Shown: positions 45,754-55,243, counted from the stretch's first letter. The stretch: 64,000 bases of DNA from Desulfovibrio sp. UIB00 (GCF_022508225.1 NZ_JAETXJ010000006.1:1-64000); one strand, 5' to 3'. Notes: a model not told the origin generated them from the sequence alone. Numbers and translations are program-made.

Positions 45754-47202
45754 CTAACCCTTGGGATCTTCCACAGAAGCCACGCAGAGCGCGTTACTGC
45801 CTTCGTATGGCTGGCAGCCCTCAACGGTCACTTCTTTGGCGCGATCTCCGGCTGCGGCGGCTCCAGGCACACGGAAGGTGGAAACATTCAGCGGTTCAAT
45901 CGGCGTTTCTACTGGCTTTGCCACCTGCGGCACCCATTCGTAAGGCACTCGGTATGCGCGGTAGGTCATGTTCATGGGCACATGTTTCCCCCAGTAAGGT
46001 GAAATGAATTCCCACACTATTTCGTGGTTGGGGGTAACCTCGAATACGCGCCCGTCAGACCCCTCGGTGATGAGGGTATTGCCGTTGGGCAGGCGCTGCA
46101 TACCGCTGATGAAGGGGCTGTAGAAGCGGTTGCTGTCCATGGGTTCAAGAAATCCGGCTTCCTTGGGGGTGTACTGCCAGACAATCTTGAGAGAAACAGG
46201 GTCTATCTCAAGAACGCGGGAATGGTCGCGCAGGGCGGCTTTTACGCCTGTGGGGGAGCCGGGATTGGGCACGTCGTAGCCGCCCCATCCACCGTTGTCG
46301 AAAACCAGGATGTTGCCAGCGCCCGGCAGCCCGTGCGGCACCATGTGCGCATGGTGCTGACCAATGATCCAGCCTATGGCCTTGAGCTCGGGGGAGGTGT
46401 CGTAGTCCGGCCCGATCTTCCAGGTGATTTTTCCGGTCTTCTTGCTGATGATGAAGATGATGTTGGCCTCGCGCCCATCAACAATGATATTGTCGGGATG
46501 AAAACGCTCATCGCCAGCGTCGTACCACTTGTTGGGGCCAAGCACAGACATGGAGTTGATGTGCATCCAGTCACCCATGCCTTCGGGCTGGGTCGGGCGG
46601 TAATTGGGGTTGCGGCAAAGCGTGTTTTTGGGGCCTTCGCGGAAGCCCATTTCGTCAAAATGCTCGTTGCACGACCACTCCCAGAGAATGTTTCCTTCCC
46701 AGTCCACTTCAAGGATCAAATCATCAAGCAACTGCTTGTCGCTGATTGCGCTATTTCGCACATTGCGGTGCGCCAGGATAAGGGTTTTGCCTTCAAGCAC
46801 CTTGGGTTCCATGCCAGGTGCATAGTAGCCCACGGGGTTGCCTTCGCGCTGGAAGTCGTGGTGATAACGCGCGAGCCAGCGTCCAGGGTAACCAGGATCT
46901 TCAACAAATTCATTCTGGTCGAATTTCCATACGATGTTGCCGTCCCAGTCAACCTGGACAACATCAAGGCCGTCCTGCACACTGAATTTGCCACTGCGGC
47001 GTCCCCTGCTTGTCACAAGATATCCGCCAGGGAAAATTTTATTGGGCATTCCGTGAACACCCTTCCAGACATTTATTTCATGTCCATTCATATCCATAAG
47101 CACTGCGCCTACTTCCTGCGCTTGAAAAATAGTGTACCCACCCCAGCATTTTTCGGGTTTGAATATGGTAACGCCAGTGGGATAAATTGTTGGATGGCCC
47201 AT
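45754..47202 (-). CDS. Aryl-sulfotransferase-like beta-propeller 3 (no signal peptide)
   Basis: A 482-residue close paralog of the protein at 32706-34154 (same start MGHPTIYPTGVT, same length, same GDWMH(V/I)NSMS, IIGQHHAHM and SRVLEIDP segments). It too lacks a signal peptide, so it should act in the cytoplasm. At the position of the IHRAYR of the exported enzyme it has TYRAYR, so a likely catalytic His is replaced by Tyr. It is the first gene of a four-gene operon with DASS, porin 2 and the exported ASST. GGAGG lies upstream. Confidence 0.8.
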   Translation of the reverse strand: MGHPTIYPTGVTIFKPEKCWGGYTIFQAQEVGAVLMDMNGHEINVWKGVHGMPNKIFPGGYLVTSRGRRSGKFSVQDGLDVVQVDWDGNIVWKFDQNEFVEDPGYPGRWLARYHHDFQREGNPVGYYAPGMEPKVLEGKTLILAHRNVRNSAISDKQLLDDLILEVDWEGNILWEWSCNEHFDEMGFREGPKNTLCRNPNYRPTQPEGMGDWMHINSMSVLGPNKWYDAGDERFHPDNIIVDGREANIIFIISKKTGKITWKIGPDYDTSPELKAIGWIIGQHHAHMVPHGLPGAGNILVFDNGGWGGYDVPNPGSPTGVKAALRDHSRVLEIDPVSLKIVWQYTPKEAGFLEPMDSNRFYSPFISGMQRLPNGNTLITEGSDGRVFEVTPNHEIVWEFISPYWGKHVPMNMTYRAYRVPYEWVPQVAKPVETPIEPLNVSTFRVPGAAAAGDRAKEVTVEGCQPYEGSNALCVASVEDPKG

Positions 47203-47337
47203 ATTAAATTCCTCCAAGCCAATTAATGTTTGCGGAATGCGGCAATCTCCGGCAGAAGCACAAAGAACAGCGCGCAAGGTATTTGATCCACTCTATGGGG
47301 CAGAATAGTACGGATTCAGCCACGGCGTGTGTTTCAT

Positions 47338-47355
47338 TTGCAACATTTTTCACAA
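47338..47355. promoter_or_regulatory. Crp/Fnr-type operator
   Basis: On the minus strand this reads TTGTGAAAAATGTTGCAA, matching 16 of 18 bases of the site at 32510. Here the GTTG-N6-CAAC second half is AAAC. It lies between the sulfotransferase operon and regulator 2. Confidence 0.6.
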
Positions 47356-47420
47356 TTAATTGCATTTTGAAATAAAAACCTGTTATCAGAAAGCCAGGTC
47401 AACTGTTCTAAGGAGGCAAC

Positions 47421-48092
47421 ATGGAAAAACGCGGCATCAATTGTGGACGCAGCCTGGCCTTCAAGGAAATGCGCGAAATGAATTCCAGCTGGCGTTCTGT
47501 ATTGCATCTGGGGCGAAAACTTGTTTGGCCCAAGGGCCATCGCGTACAATTTGGGCGGGAATTGTACTTTTTAGATCGAGGTAGGGTTCGGCTGACGAAT
47601 CAGAATTTGGAAGGGGTGGAAAAAATCCTCTGGTATATTCACGAGGGTTGCGTTTTTGGCGAAACGCCTTTCTTTGATCCCATGCCTGCCGAGAGTTATT
47701 TTTCATGCTCAACAAGCTGCGTGAGTTATGCTTTTACTGCTGAAAATGTAGAAGAAATCTGCAAGGACTATCCCCATCTGCTCATCAACCTGTTGTGCTC
47801 CATGTCCCGCAAATTACGGGTGCTCTCAAATCAGGCTTCGTCTCTGTACCTCGATAACGTACTTGTGCGTACATGCAAGTTCTTGGCGCAGCACATAATC
47901 CCCGGCAGCGATCCCCTTACGGCCGATATGGGCGTCTCCAAACAGGAGATGGCCAGCCTTTTGGGTGTACACAGAATTTCTTTGTACAAGATATTGCGGC
48001 AGCAGGAAGAAAGCGGCCTCTTTGGACCATTCTCCGGCAAAACCGTAACAATTCTGCGGCCTGAAGAATTTTTTATGCTGGCAGGGAGTTAA
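47421..48092 (+). CDS. Crp/Fnr family regulator 2
   Basis: A 223-residue transcription factor with an effector-binding roll (LDRGRVRLTNQNLEG, GCVFGETPFFDP) and a C-terminal helix-turn-helix (SKQEMASLLGVHRISLYKIL). It is related to regulator 1, sharing the CKFLA-x-x-I-(V/I)-PGS(E/D)PL segment and a C-x3-C in the sensor part (SCSTSC). It is divergent from the sulfotransferase operon and probably controls it and the other island promoters. AGGAGG precedes the start. Confidence 0.85.
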   Translation: MEKRGINCGRSLAFKEMREMNSSWRSVLHLGRKLVWPKGHRVQFGRELYFLDRGRVRLTNQNLEGVEKILWYIHEGCVFGETPFFDPMPAESYFSCSTSCVSYAFTAENVEEICKDYPHLLINLLCSMSRKLRVLSNQASSLYLDNVLVRTCKFLAQHIIPGSDPLTADMGVSKQEMASLLGVHRISLYKILRQQEESGLFGPFSGKTVTILRPEEFFMLAGS

Positions 48093-48470
48093 TGTGCTCC
48101 AGCACAGAGAAAGGGAAATCATTTTCGGTGAGGGGGTGCGTCAAATTCTGATACCCGGAGATATACGCGTCAGATTGGGCAGCCTTCGGGTAAAAGCATG
48201 AGACGCTCTCGCATTTCGGCAGGGTGCAGTGCCGCGCACAACCCGCCGTTTGTGAAAGAAAGCTGGGCATTAGTATGATTGCCAGTGAGATTAGTGGGAA
48301 TTGATCACAGCCTTGCGGGAAATTGTTTCCACGCAAGTTTTTCAGGATGAGTGCTCAACACTCTCCCCAGCTACACCGCAACTGAATGAATGAGCGAATT
48401 GAGTGTTCGCTGAAGCGGGTTGCCCCCGTCTTTGGTGTAGAGCCCTAAAATATAGCTAAAAGTGAGCAAG
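48093..48470. other. Intergenic region, no gene seen
   Basis: About 380 bases between regulator 2 and the tRNA terminator. A short minus-strand frame exists (48073-48336) but overlaps the end of the regulator and lacks a binding site, so it is not called. No repeat or RNA structure stands out. Confidence 0.4.
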
Positions 48471-48509
48471 ACGCAAAAAAGCCCTTACGGTTAATCACCG
48501 TAAGGGCTT
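48471..48509 (-). terminator. Terminator of tRNA-Arg
   Basis: A 12-bp perfect stem AAGCCCTTACGG/CCGTAAGGGCTT (48479-48490 with 48498-48509) followed on the minus strand by TTTTTTGCG. Confidence 0.85.
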
Positions 48510-48517
48510 GATTTTAA

Positions 48518-48594
48518 TGGTGCGCCCGAAGAGATTCGAACTCCTGACCTACAGGTTCGTAGCCTGTTGCTCTATCCAGCTGAGCTACGAGCGC
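48518..48594 (-). tRNA. tRNA-Arg (anticodon ACG)
   Basis: A 77-nt cloverleaf on the minus strand: acceptor GCGCTCG/CGGGCGC, anticodon arm ACAGG-CTACGAA-CCTGT, T-loop TTCGAAT, encoded CCA. Anticodon ACG, which would be edited to ICG, reads CGN arginine codons. Confidence 0.97.
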
Positions 48595-48760
48595 GTTCAA
48601 CGAAGAGGAAACTAACTCAAGTCACAGTCGCCGTCAAGCTTTTTTTCAAAATATTTTTTGAAAAGCCTGTGAACTTGTTAAAAATTATTTTCTGCAACTT
48701 CCCGTAAGGGAATGTGCTCGCCCCTAGGGCAAGCACGCCTCAAACCAGTAAAGAAAACTA

Positions 48761-49027
48761 CTAAGCGCTGATGCCGTTAACGGCATGAGCCAGACGCGAA
48801 ATCTTGCGTGCGGCTTTCTTCCAGTGCATGGCGCCCTTACCGGCAGCCTTGGCAAGCACGGAAGTGGCGTTGGACAGGGCTTCGCTGGCCTGGCCCTGTT
48901 CGTTGCTCTGGATGGCGGCGCGAACCTGCTTGATGGCATTCTTCACGCGGGTACGGGCGGCGCGATTGCGGCCTGCCCGCTGCAAGCTCTGCTTGTGACG
49001 CTTGAGGGCTGACTTATGGTTGGCCAC
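48761..49027 (-). CDS. rpsT: 30S ribosomal protein S20
   Basis: An 88-residue, very basic helical protein with the S20 hallmarks [12 protein letters not shown] and [16 protein letters not shown]. It binds 16S rRNA early in assembly. The start codon is GTG with GGAGG 7 bases upstream, a well-known feature of this autoregulated gene. Two hairpins downstream near 48700-48736 may form its terminator. Confidence 0.93.
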   Translation of the reverse strand: MANHKSALKRHKQSLQRAGRNRAARTRVKNAIKQVRAAIQSNEQGQASEALSNATSVLAKAAGKGAMHWKKAARKISRLAHAVNGISA

Positions 49028-49225
49028 TTTGAATCCTCCACATATGTTGGGCTTGCCCGCGCAAGCCATGAAAACAAAAGTTAGCGCGTTGTCGCGAAGA
49101 AGGGTTCTTACCACTGGCACGATTAGCTGTCAAGCAATCGTGTCTTTTTATCAAATATTTTCTTGTTTGAAGATGCGGGGAACCGTCAAAAGCGCCCCAC
49201 ACCTCCGGCAAAACCGTTACACAAC

Positions 49226-51310
49226 CTACATCTGCAAAGCAGAAAAATCGGCCAGACGCGCAAACCGCGAGCCAAGGCCGTGCAGCATGCTCAATCTGTT
49301 GCGGCGCAGATCCGCATCATCGCACATAACCATCACACCTGCAAAGAATGCGTCCACAGCGGGGCGTACCGCACTCAGGCAGGCCAGCGCAGCGGCATGG
49401 TCGTGGGCGGCCCACAGAGCATCAAGGCGAGGCAACATTTCTTCCAGTGTGGATGCCAGCGCTTTTTCTGCGTCTTCACGCAGCAAGGCGGGATCCCAGT
49501 GGTCAGAAAGTTCCTCAGTCTGCCCCTGTTTGCGCAGAATATTGGCAACGCGCTTGAAGGTCTGCACCGCAGCTTCATAGTCCGCCGCCTGGCTAAATGC
49601 CGCCAGCGCCGCAAGGCGTGCGCCGCAGTCTTTCACATCTTCCGCGCCCGCGCCAAGGGCCGCATCCACCAGCAGCGTGTCCTGTCCCTGACTCATGAAA
49701 TAGTTGCGCAAACGCGCAGCAAAAAATTCCATGAGCTTGTCCAGAGCATCGTGCGGGGCGAGCTTCCACTGGCGATCACCATAAAGCTGTTGCGCCATGG
49801 CAAAGAACTGTCGCACGTCAACCGCAAGACCGAACTCAAGCATGATACGGATGATGCCCAGCGCGCAACGCCGCAGGCCGTTGGGGTCGGCAGCGCCAGT
49901 GGGGATCATGCCAAGGCCAAAGCAGCCTGCGAGAGTGTCGGCCTTATCCGCCATAGAGAGCAGCGCGCCTGCGAGGCTCTTGGGCAGCGGAGAATCCGGC
50001 CCGGCGGGCAGATACTGTTCGCCCAGAGCTTCGGCCACGGCCTTGCTTTCTCCTTTGCGGCCAGCATAGATGCCGCCCATGATACCCTGAAGGGTATCAA
50101 ACTCTCCCACAAGGCCGCTCACCAGATCCGCCTTTGAAAGGCGCCCGGCGCGCGCGGCATCGTCGGCAAGTTCGGGCGCGCAGCTTTCGGCAAGCCAGCG
50201 GCACAAAGCCTCAAGCCTGCGGGTTTTGTCGCCCATGCTGCCAAGCCCGCCGATAAAAATGACCGTATCCAGCTTTTGCAGCCAGTGGTCAAAGGTATCG
50301 CGCAGGTCGGCCTGCCAGAAAAAGCGGGCGTCTTCAAGCCGGGCGCGCAGCACGCGTTCCCAGCCGCGCTTGACCACGCCCATATCTTCGGGGGTGATGT
50401 TCAGCACGGTGAGAAAATGCGGCAGCAGTTCGCCATTGGCACCTTCAATGCCAAAGCTCTTCTGGTGGCTTTCCATGCTGGTAAGCAGCACTTCGCGCGG
50501 CACCTCAAGATAGGCGGGATCAAAATCGGCCAGCAGCGGCACCGGGTGCTCGGCAAGGCCCTGCACTTCGTCCAGCAGGCTGTCTTTCCACAGCACTTTG
50601 CCGCCAGCGGCAGCCGCCTGGGCATTGCCGCCCTCAATAATGACGTTGCGGCGTTGGGCAGGATCAATGGTAACAGCGCAAGGCCCGGCGAGGGTGGCCA
50701 GAAATTCATTGGCATGCGCCACGGCAAAGGGGCCAGCGCCGTGGATGCGGTGGCCGCTGGTCTCACGGCCTGAGGTCATGGGGCCAACAGTAAAGGGCAC
50801 CACGGCATCATCAAGCAGCGCCAGTATCCAGCGCAACGGGCGGGCATAGGCCAGCGAATATGAACCCCAGTGCATGCGCTTCTGGAATGAAAGCGCGGTA
50901 ATCACCGTGGGGCAGATATCCGCAAGCAAACCAGCTGCGGACGCGCCGCCGGTGCGTTTGCGCACGGCCACGTATTCGCCCTTGTCCGTTTCCACCCGAA
51001 AAACGTCTTCAAGAGCGCAGGCATTGGTGCGCACAAACCCCTCAAGGGCTTTTGTGGGCTTGCCTTCAGCGTCATAGGCCACGCGCGCGGGCGGGCCGGA
51101 GACGACCTCTTCCTTCTCCACCTGCACGGGGTTGAGGTCTTCAACAATCACCACCGCGCGCCGGGGCGTGCTCATGACGCGCAGCGCGCCGTATTCAAGC
51201 CCGGCTTCGTCCAAAGCGCCGCTAAAACGTGAGGCCAGCTCCCCTTCTTCGGGGGCCAGAAAACGGGAAGGCAACTCTTCGCTGCCGATTTCAAGCACAA
51301 AGGTCGCCAC
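49226..51310 (-). CDS. glyS: Glycyl-tRNA synthetase, beta subunit
   Basis: The 694-residue beta chain of the bacterial alpha2-beta2 enzyme. It opens with FVLEIGSEELPSRFL and has RPLRWILALLDD, ESHQKSFGIEGANGEL, and HD-like and anticodon-binding regions toward the C-terminus. It starts 3 bases after glyQ. Confidence 0.95.
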   Translation of the reverse strand: MATFVLEIGSEELPSRFLAPEEGELASRFSGALDEAGLEYGALRVMSTPRRAVVIVEDLNPVQVEKEEVVSGPPARVAYDAEGKPTKALEGFVRTNACALEDVFRVETDKGEYVAVRKRTGGASAAGLLADICPTVITALSFQKRMHWGSYSLAYARPLRWILALLDDAVVPFTVGPMTSGRETSGHRIHGAGPFAVAHANEFLATLAGPCAVTIDPAQRRNVIIEGGNAQAAAAGGKVLWKDSLLDEVQGLAEHPVPLLADFDPAYLEVPREVLLTSMESHQKSFGIEGANGELLPHFLTVLNITPEDMGVVKRGWERVLRARLEDARFFWQADLRDTFDHWLQKLDTVIFIGGLGSMGDKTRRLEALCRWLAESCAPELADDAARAGRLSKADLVSGLVGEFDTLQGIMGGIYAGRKGESKAVAEALGEQYLPAGPDSPLPKSLAGALLSMADKADTLAGCFGLGMIPTGAADPNGLRRCALGIIRIMLEFGLAVDVRQFFAMAQQLYGDRQWKLAPHDALDKLMEFFAARLRNYFMSQGQDTLLVDAALGAGAEDVKDCGARLAALAAFSQAADYEAAVQTFKRVANILRKQGQTEELSDHWDPALLREDAEKALASTLEEMLPRLDALWAAHDHAAALACLSAVRPAVDAFFAGVMVMCDDADLRRNRLSMLHGLGSRFARLADFSALQM

Positions 51311-51313
51311 GGC

Positions 51314-52192
51314 TTACCTCGCATCCTTTTTGAGCATGGGATAGCCCAGTTCTTCACGCTGGGCTGCGTACAGTCGCGCCACTCCAGCCGCCAGGGCGCG
51401 CACCCTGCCTATGTAGCCGGTGCGTTCTGTGATGGAGATGGCTCCTCTGGCGTCCAGAAGATTGAATGTATGCGAGCACTTGAGGCAATAATCATAGGCA
51501 GGCCAGGGCAATCCCAGCTCAAGCAGGGCTTTGCACTGCCCTTCAAAATCGCTGAAATGCCGCAACAGCATTTCAGGATTGCTGGCTTCAAAGTTGTGGC
51601 GTGACTGCTCCACTTCATTCTGGTGGTAGATGTGGCCGTAGGTGACGTTTTTGTTCCAGGCCAGATCATACACGGATTCAACGCCTTGCAAATACATGGT
51701 AAGGCGCTCAAGGCCGTAGGTCAGTTCCACGCTGATGGGCGAAAGGTCAATGCCACCCACCTGCTGAAAATAGGTGAACTGGCTCACTTCCATACCATTG
51801 AGCCACACTTCCCAGCCAAGGCCCCAGGCGCCGAGTGTGGGGGATTCCCAGTCGTCCTCCACAAAGCGGATGTCGTGCTGCGCGGGGTTGATACCCAGCG
51901 CCTTGAGGCTTTGCAGATACAGATCCTGCACGTTGTCCGGCGAGGGCTTCATGATCACCTGAAACTGGAAATACCGTTGCAGGCGGTTGGGATTTTCGCC
52001 GTAGCGGCCATCAGTAGGACGGCGGGAGGGCTCCACATAGGCCACACTCCACGGTTCCGGCCCAATAACCCTCAAAAACGTGTTGGGGTTGAACGTACCG
52101 GCACCGCATTCCACACCCGAAGGCTGTTCGATGACGCAACCCTGGTTGGCCCAGTAGTTCTGCAAAGTTAAAATGACATCCTGAAAATACAT
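51314..52192 (-). CDS. glyQ: Glycyl-tRNA synthetase, alpha subunit
   Basis: The 292-residue catalytic alpha chain. [14 protein letters not shown] opens the mature sequence; class II motif regions and the family-specific [18 protein letters not shown] and [13 protein letters not shown] are seen. The start at 52192 has AAGGA upstream; 12 further upstream codons look untranslated. Co-transcribed with glyS. Confidence 0.95.
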   Translation of the reverse strand: MYFQDVILTLQNYWANQGCVIEQPSGVECGAGTFNPNTFLRVIGPEPWSVAYVEPSRRPTDGRYGENPNRLQRYFQFQVIMKPSPDNVQDLYLQSLKALGINPAQHDIRFVEDDWESPTLGAWGLGWEVWLNGMEVSQFTYFQQVGGIDLSPISVELTYGLERLTMYLQGVESVYDLAWNKNVTYGHIYHQNEVEQSRHNFEASNPEMLLRHFSDFEGQCKALLELGLPWPAYDYCLKCSHTFNLLDARGAISITERTGYIGRVRALAAGVARLYAAQREELGYPMLKKDAR

Positions 52193-52301
52193 GCGCTGTC
52201 CTTTGTTCGTAGCCTTTTTCAGACGCATACGCGCGGCTGTTCATTAATAACGCCGCCCCAAACCATCCCAAACCGAATCGAAAATTTCGGCGCAAACACG
52301 G

Positions 52302-53054
52302 TCACACGTGGCGAAAGTAGCCCCCTTCCCACGAGAGACCCAGGTGATATTGCACAAAACCATCAATAACCTTGGCGCACGCGCGCCGATCTGCCACAGG
52401 CAGTTCTTCCGCATGCCAGCCGGAGGGAAATTCTTGCTGCACATGACGCAAAAGGTCAAGCCCGGACGCGCCCAGCTCCACGCCATACCGTGCTGGCCCC
52501 GTTGTCGCGCGGCACGACGGGCAACGCAACTGGGCCTCGTCAACCACAAACTGCGCGGGGCCGGTTATGACTGCGCCGCAGGTGCCGCACCTGCCCAGGT
52601 CAGGCGCAAACCCCAAAACACCAGCAAACCGCAGGCGGAAAAACAGGGGCAACAGCGAAGGCACGTTTTCCGCTTCTTCCAGCGTCTTGCGCAAATCTTC
52701 AACCAGCAGAAAGGCCTCGTCCGCGCCTTCGTCATTGACGCCAAGCGCTTCCACAAACCGCAGGCAGTTGGCCGCCAGCCCCATGCGCCGCCAGTTGCCG
52801 CGCAAGCTTTGCGGCCCGCCCAGCAGCACGGCTTCCTCAAGGTTGAGAAAGCTACCGCGCCCCGAGGCCTTTACCCTGCAATGCAGGCTGTTGAGTACAT
52901 CCAGGCAGCCGCAAAAACGACGCCTGCTGCGGCTGCCACCAAAGGCGAACAGCGTCAGCAGGCCGTGTTTGCGACAAAGCATTTTCAGCCACAGATCTGA
53001 TTCGCGAAAGTGCCCGATTCGCAGCACAAGCGCGTGATCTGCCCATTCGGTCAT
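52302..53054 (-). CDS. recO: DNA repair protein RecO
   Basis: A 250-residue recombination mediator that anneals DNA and helps load RecA with RecR. OB-fold N-terminal region (DHALVLRIGHFRESDLWLK), then a helical domain with a zinc finger CGTCG...CPSC near residues 155-180. It overlaps the upstream rodZ-like gene (ATGA). Confidence 0.9.
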   Translation of the reverse strand: MTEWADHALVLRIGHFRESDLWLKMLCRKHGLLTLFAFGGSRSRRRFCGCLDVLNSLHCRVKASGRGSFLNLEEAVLLGGPQSLRGNWRRMGLAANCLRFVEALGVNDEGADEAFLLVEDLRKTLEEAENVPSLLPLFFRLRFAGVLGFAPDLGRCGTCGAVITGPAQFVVDEAQLRCPSCRATTGPARYGVELGASGLDLLRHVQQEFPSGWHAEELPVADRRACAKVIDGFVQYHLGLSWEGGYFRHV

Positions 53055-54088
53055 GGCCTGTCCGCAGGGGGAAACACCAGGTTGCGCACCTGGCCGCTCT
53101 GCCCCGCCGGGGGCAGTTCTTCACCGTCATACCGCAGGCGCACACCGCCAGCGTTGCCGAGCTTCAATTCCAGGCTCTTGCTGAACGTGAGGGCAAAAGT
53201 ATCGCCCTTATGCAGAGAAAACTGGCGAGTGTCGGTCTTGTCAGCGCTGGAGTGAATCCAGCATTCTTCTGTAGCGGTGATAATCAGCTTGTGAGCGCCT
53301 ACGGGCACGTCACTGCTCTGCGAAGCGGCAGCGGGCGCAGCGGCAGAGGCCGCCGGAGTAGCTGGAGCCGTTGAAGCGGGCGCACCAGCAGTCGGCGCGT
53401 TTGCGGCAGTGCCGCGCACCGGGGGCAGACCAGGGGCAGCAGGCTGGACAGGCTGACCCGCCGATGGGGCCGAAGCCTGCGCCGAAGTTTGCGCGGAGCT
53501 TTGCACAGTCGCCTGGGCCGGAGCCTGTCCCAGTGCAGGAGCAGCAGCACTTTGCGGCTGGCTGACAACCGCCGGAGCCGGAGTCTGTCCCTGAGAGGGA
53601 GCAGCAGGGGCGGAAGGCCGACTGGCCAGATTGCCGGGGTCAACAGACTCGGCGCTCTGCAAGGGGGCAGGCTGCGCCAGACGGCGCGTCTGCCGACTCA
53701 GGAAGTCAAATACCCCCTGTTGCCAGGCAACCATCACCACAGCGACCACGCACACCATGAAAAGCCCGGCCAGAATGGGCTTGAGATTGCGCCTCGGGGT
53801 GAGAACCATCTCGGGCTCATAAACATTTTGCGGCGCAACGGGTTCAGAAGCAGCCTCAAGCGCCCCAAGCGCCTCACTGACTTCCTCAGCCGAAAGGCCA
53901 ACATAGGACGCGTATGAACGGATAAACCCCTTGGTGTACGCCAGAGGGGGCAAGGACGTCTCGTCCCCTTCCTCCAAAGCGCGCAGAAGACGGGCGCTGA
54001 TTTTCAGCCTGTTTGCCGCATCTTCCATGTCCAGACCCCGCTTTTCGCGCTCAACGCGCAAAGCAGCGCCCAATTCCACTAAGGTCAT
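53051..54088 (-). CDS. rodZ: RodZ-like helix-turn-helix membrane protein
   Basis: A 345-residue protein with the RodZ layout: a cytoplasmic Xre-type HTH (LGAALRVEREKRGL, RLLRALEEGDE), one membrane helix near residue 105-125 (PILAGLFMVCVVAVVMVAW), a Pro/Ala/Ser-rich periplasmic linker and a DUF4115 domain (EECWIHSSADKTDTRQF). It should help place MreB and set rod shape. The stop overlaps recO. Confidence 0.82.
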   Translation of the reverse strand: MTLVELGAALRVEREKRGLDMEDAANRLKISARLLRALEEGDETSLPPLAYTKGFIRSYASYVGLSAEEVSEALGALEAASEPVAPQNVYEPEMVLTPRRNLKPILAGLFMVCVVAVVMVAWQQGVFDFLSRQTRRLAQPAPLQSAESVDPGNLASRPSAPAAPSQGQTPAPAVVSQPQSAAAPALGQAPAQATVQSSAQTSAQASAPSAGQPVQPAAPGLPPVRGTAANAPTAGAPASTAPATPAASAAAPAAASQSSDVPVGAHKLIITATEECWIHSSADKTDTRQFSLHKGDTFALTFSKSLELKLGNAGGVRLRYDGEELPPAGQSGQVRNLVFPPADRP

Positions 54089-54169
54089 GAAAAGCCTCGA
54101 TAATGGTCTTGCCGCCCCGAGGGGGCGGCGGTTGCCAGCAAAAAGCCGGAACCACCCGTGGCGGCCCTG

Positions 54170-55105
54170 CTACATTCTGATATCAATAACGGCCCGACTG
54201 CGAAGCTGGTTGGTGTAGTCCTCAAAACGCTCCATGGCCTTGGGCTGGCGCAGGATGCCGTCGATCATCGGCTTGGCCTGCTCAAAGGTGAGCATCTTGA
54301 GTTCACCGCCGCCAGGGCGGTACAGGCGCACCTGCGCCTTGCGGCCCTGAAGTTCAAAAATCTCCGTTACATCGCCGGGTTTCATGCTGTTGAGGCGGGC
54401 TTCCCACTCGGGGTTGAGCTTGTCCCACACCACGGGGCCCATGTCGCCGCCGTTTTCCTTATTGGGAGCGATGGAATACTTGCGCGCCACTTCCTCAAAC
54501 GAAACCGCGCCAGACTTGATCTGCGCAGCCAAGGCCGCAGCATTGGCATTGGGATGATACACCAGAAGGGCCATGTGCAGACCTGAGCGGTCATACAGGG
54601 TGTCCTTGTGCGCATCGTAGTAGGCCTTGATCTCATCGGGGGTCACAACAACCCGGCGACCCACTTCCATTGCCATAACACGCTGGCGAATCAAACCTTT
54701 TTCAATATTGCCACGCAGTTCGCTAACACTGGTCTTTTGTTGGGCCAGGCGTTCTTCAAACTGCTGTTTAGTAAGGTTGTTCGCCTTCATGATCTTGGTG
54801 ATTTCGCTGTCAATTTCAGAAGAAGAAATGGAAATTTTGAGACGCTTGGCTTCCTGCGCAACCAGAATATCCATGATCATGCCGTCCAGCGCCTTGCGCA
54901 GCACGGCGTCCACGGCCTTGGCCTGGGCGGGATCGTTGGGATTGATACGCGCCCGCATAAGATCAGGAACAGCGTTTTTCTGCAGGTCAAACATGGTGAT
55001 AACCTGACCGTTCACCACGGCCGCCACCTTGTTGATCTGTGCGGCCTGAGCGCCAAAAGCGGTCATAAAACAGATAACCAGCGCCAAAATAAGCGTTTTT
55101 CTCAC
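54170..55105 (-). CDS. SurA/PpiC-like periplasmic chaperone
   Basis: A 311-residue exported protein. GTG start with GGGAG upstream, signal peptide ending near AQA, a SurA-type N-terminal region (KVAAVVNGQVITMFDLQ), and a parvulin-like domain (GLHMALLVYHPNANAAAL, VSFEEVARKYSIAPNKENGGDMG). It helps fold outer-membrane proteins. A clear promoter lies just upstream. Confidence 0.85.
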   Translation of the reverse strand: MRKTLILALVICFMTAFGAQAAQINKVAAVVNGQVITMFDLQKNAVPDLMRARINPNDPAQAKAVDAVLRKALDGMIMDILVAQEAKRLKISISSSEIDSEITKIMKANNLTKQQFEERLAQQKTSVSELRGNIEKGLIRQRVMAMEVGRRVVVTPDEIKAYYDAHKDTLYDRSGLHMALLVYHPNANAAALAAQIKSGAVSFEEVARKYSIAPNKENGGDMGPVVWDKLNPEWEARLNSMKPGDVTEIFELQGRKAQVRLYRPGGGELKMLTFEQAKPMIDGILRQPKAMERFEDYTNQLRSRAVIDIRM

Positions 55106-55152
55106 GTTATACTCCCTGCTTGCGCGCAAAAATTCCGCGCTTTATCTGTAAA

Positions 55153-55181
55153 ATTATATCCCAATCCAGCGCAACATGCAA
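55153..55181 (-). promoter_or_regulatory. Sigma70 promoter of the SurA/PpiC gene
   Basis: TTGCAT (55181-55176), a 17-bp spacer and TATAAT (55158-55153) on the minus strand. A hairpin with outer arms ATGCAACG/CGTTGCAT (55181-55188, 55228-55235) lies just upstream and overlaps the -35. Confidence 0.7.
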
Positions 55182-55243
55182 TGCAACGGCTGCACCCGCA
55201 GCCATCAGCCAGCCAGTAGCCGGGGCACGTTGCATGCAAGCCC

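Noticed and set aside
48073-48336. 87-codon minus-strand frame after regulator 2
   Set aside because: No binding site, odd composition and it overlaps the end of the regulator gene; treated as non-coding.
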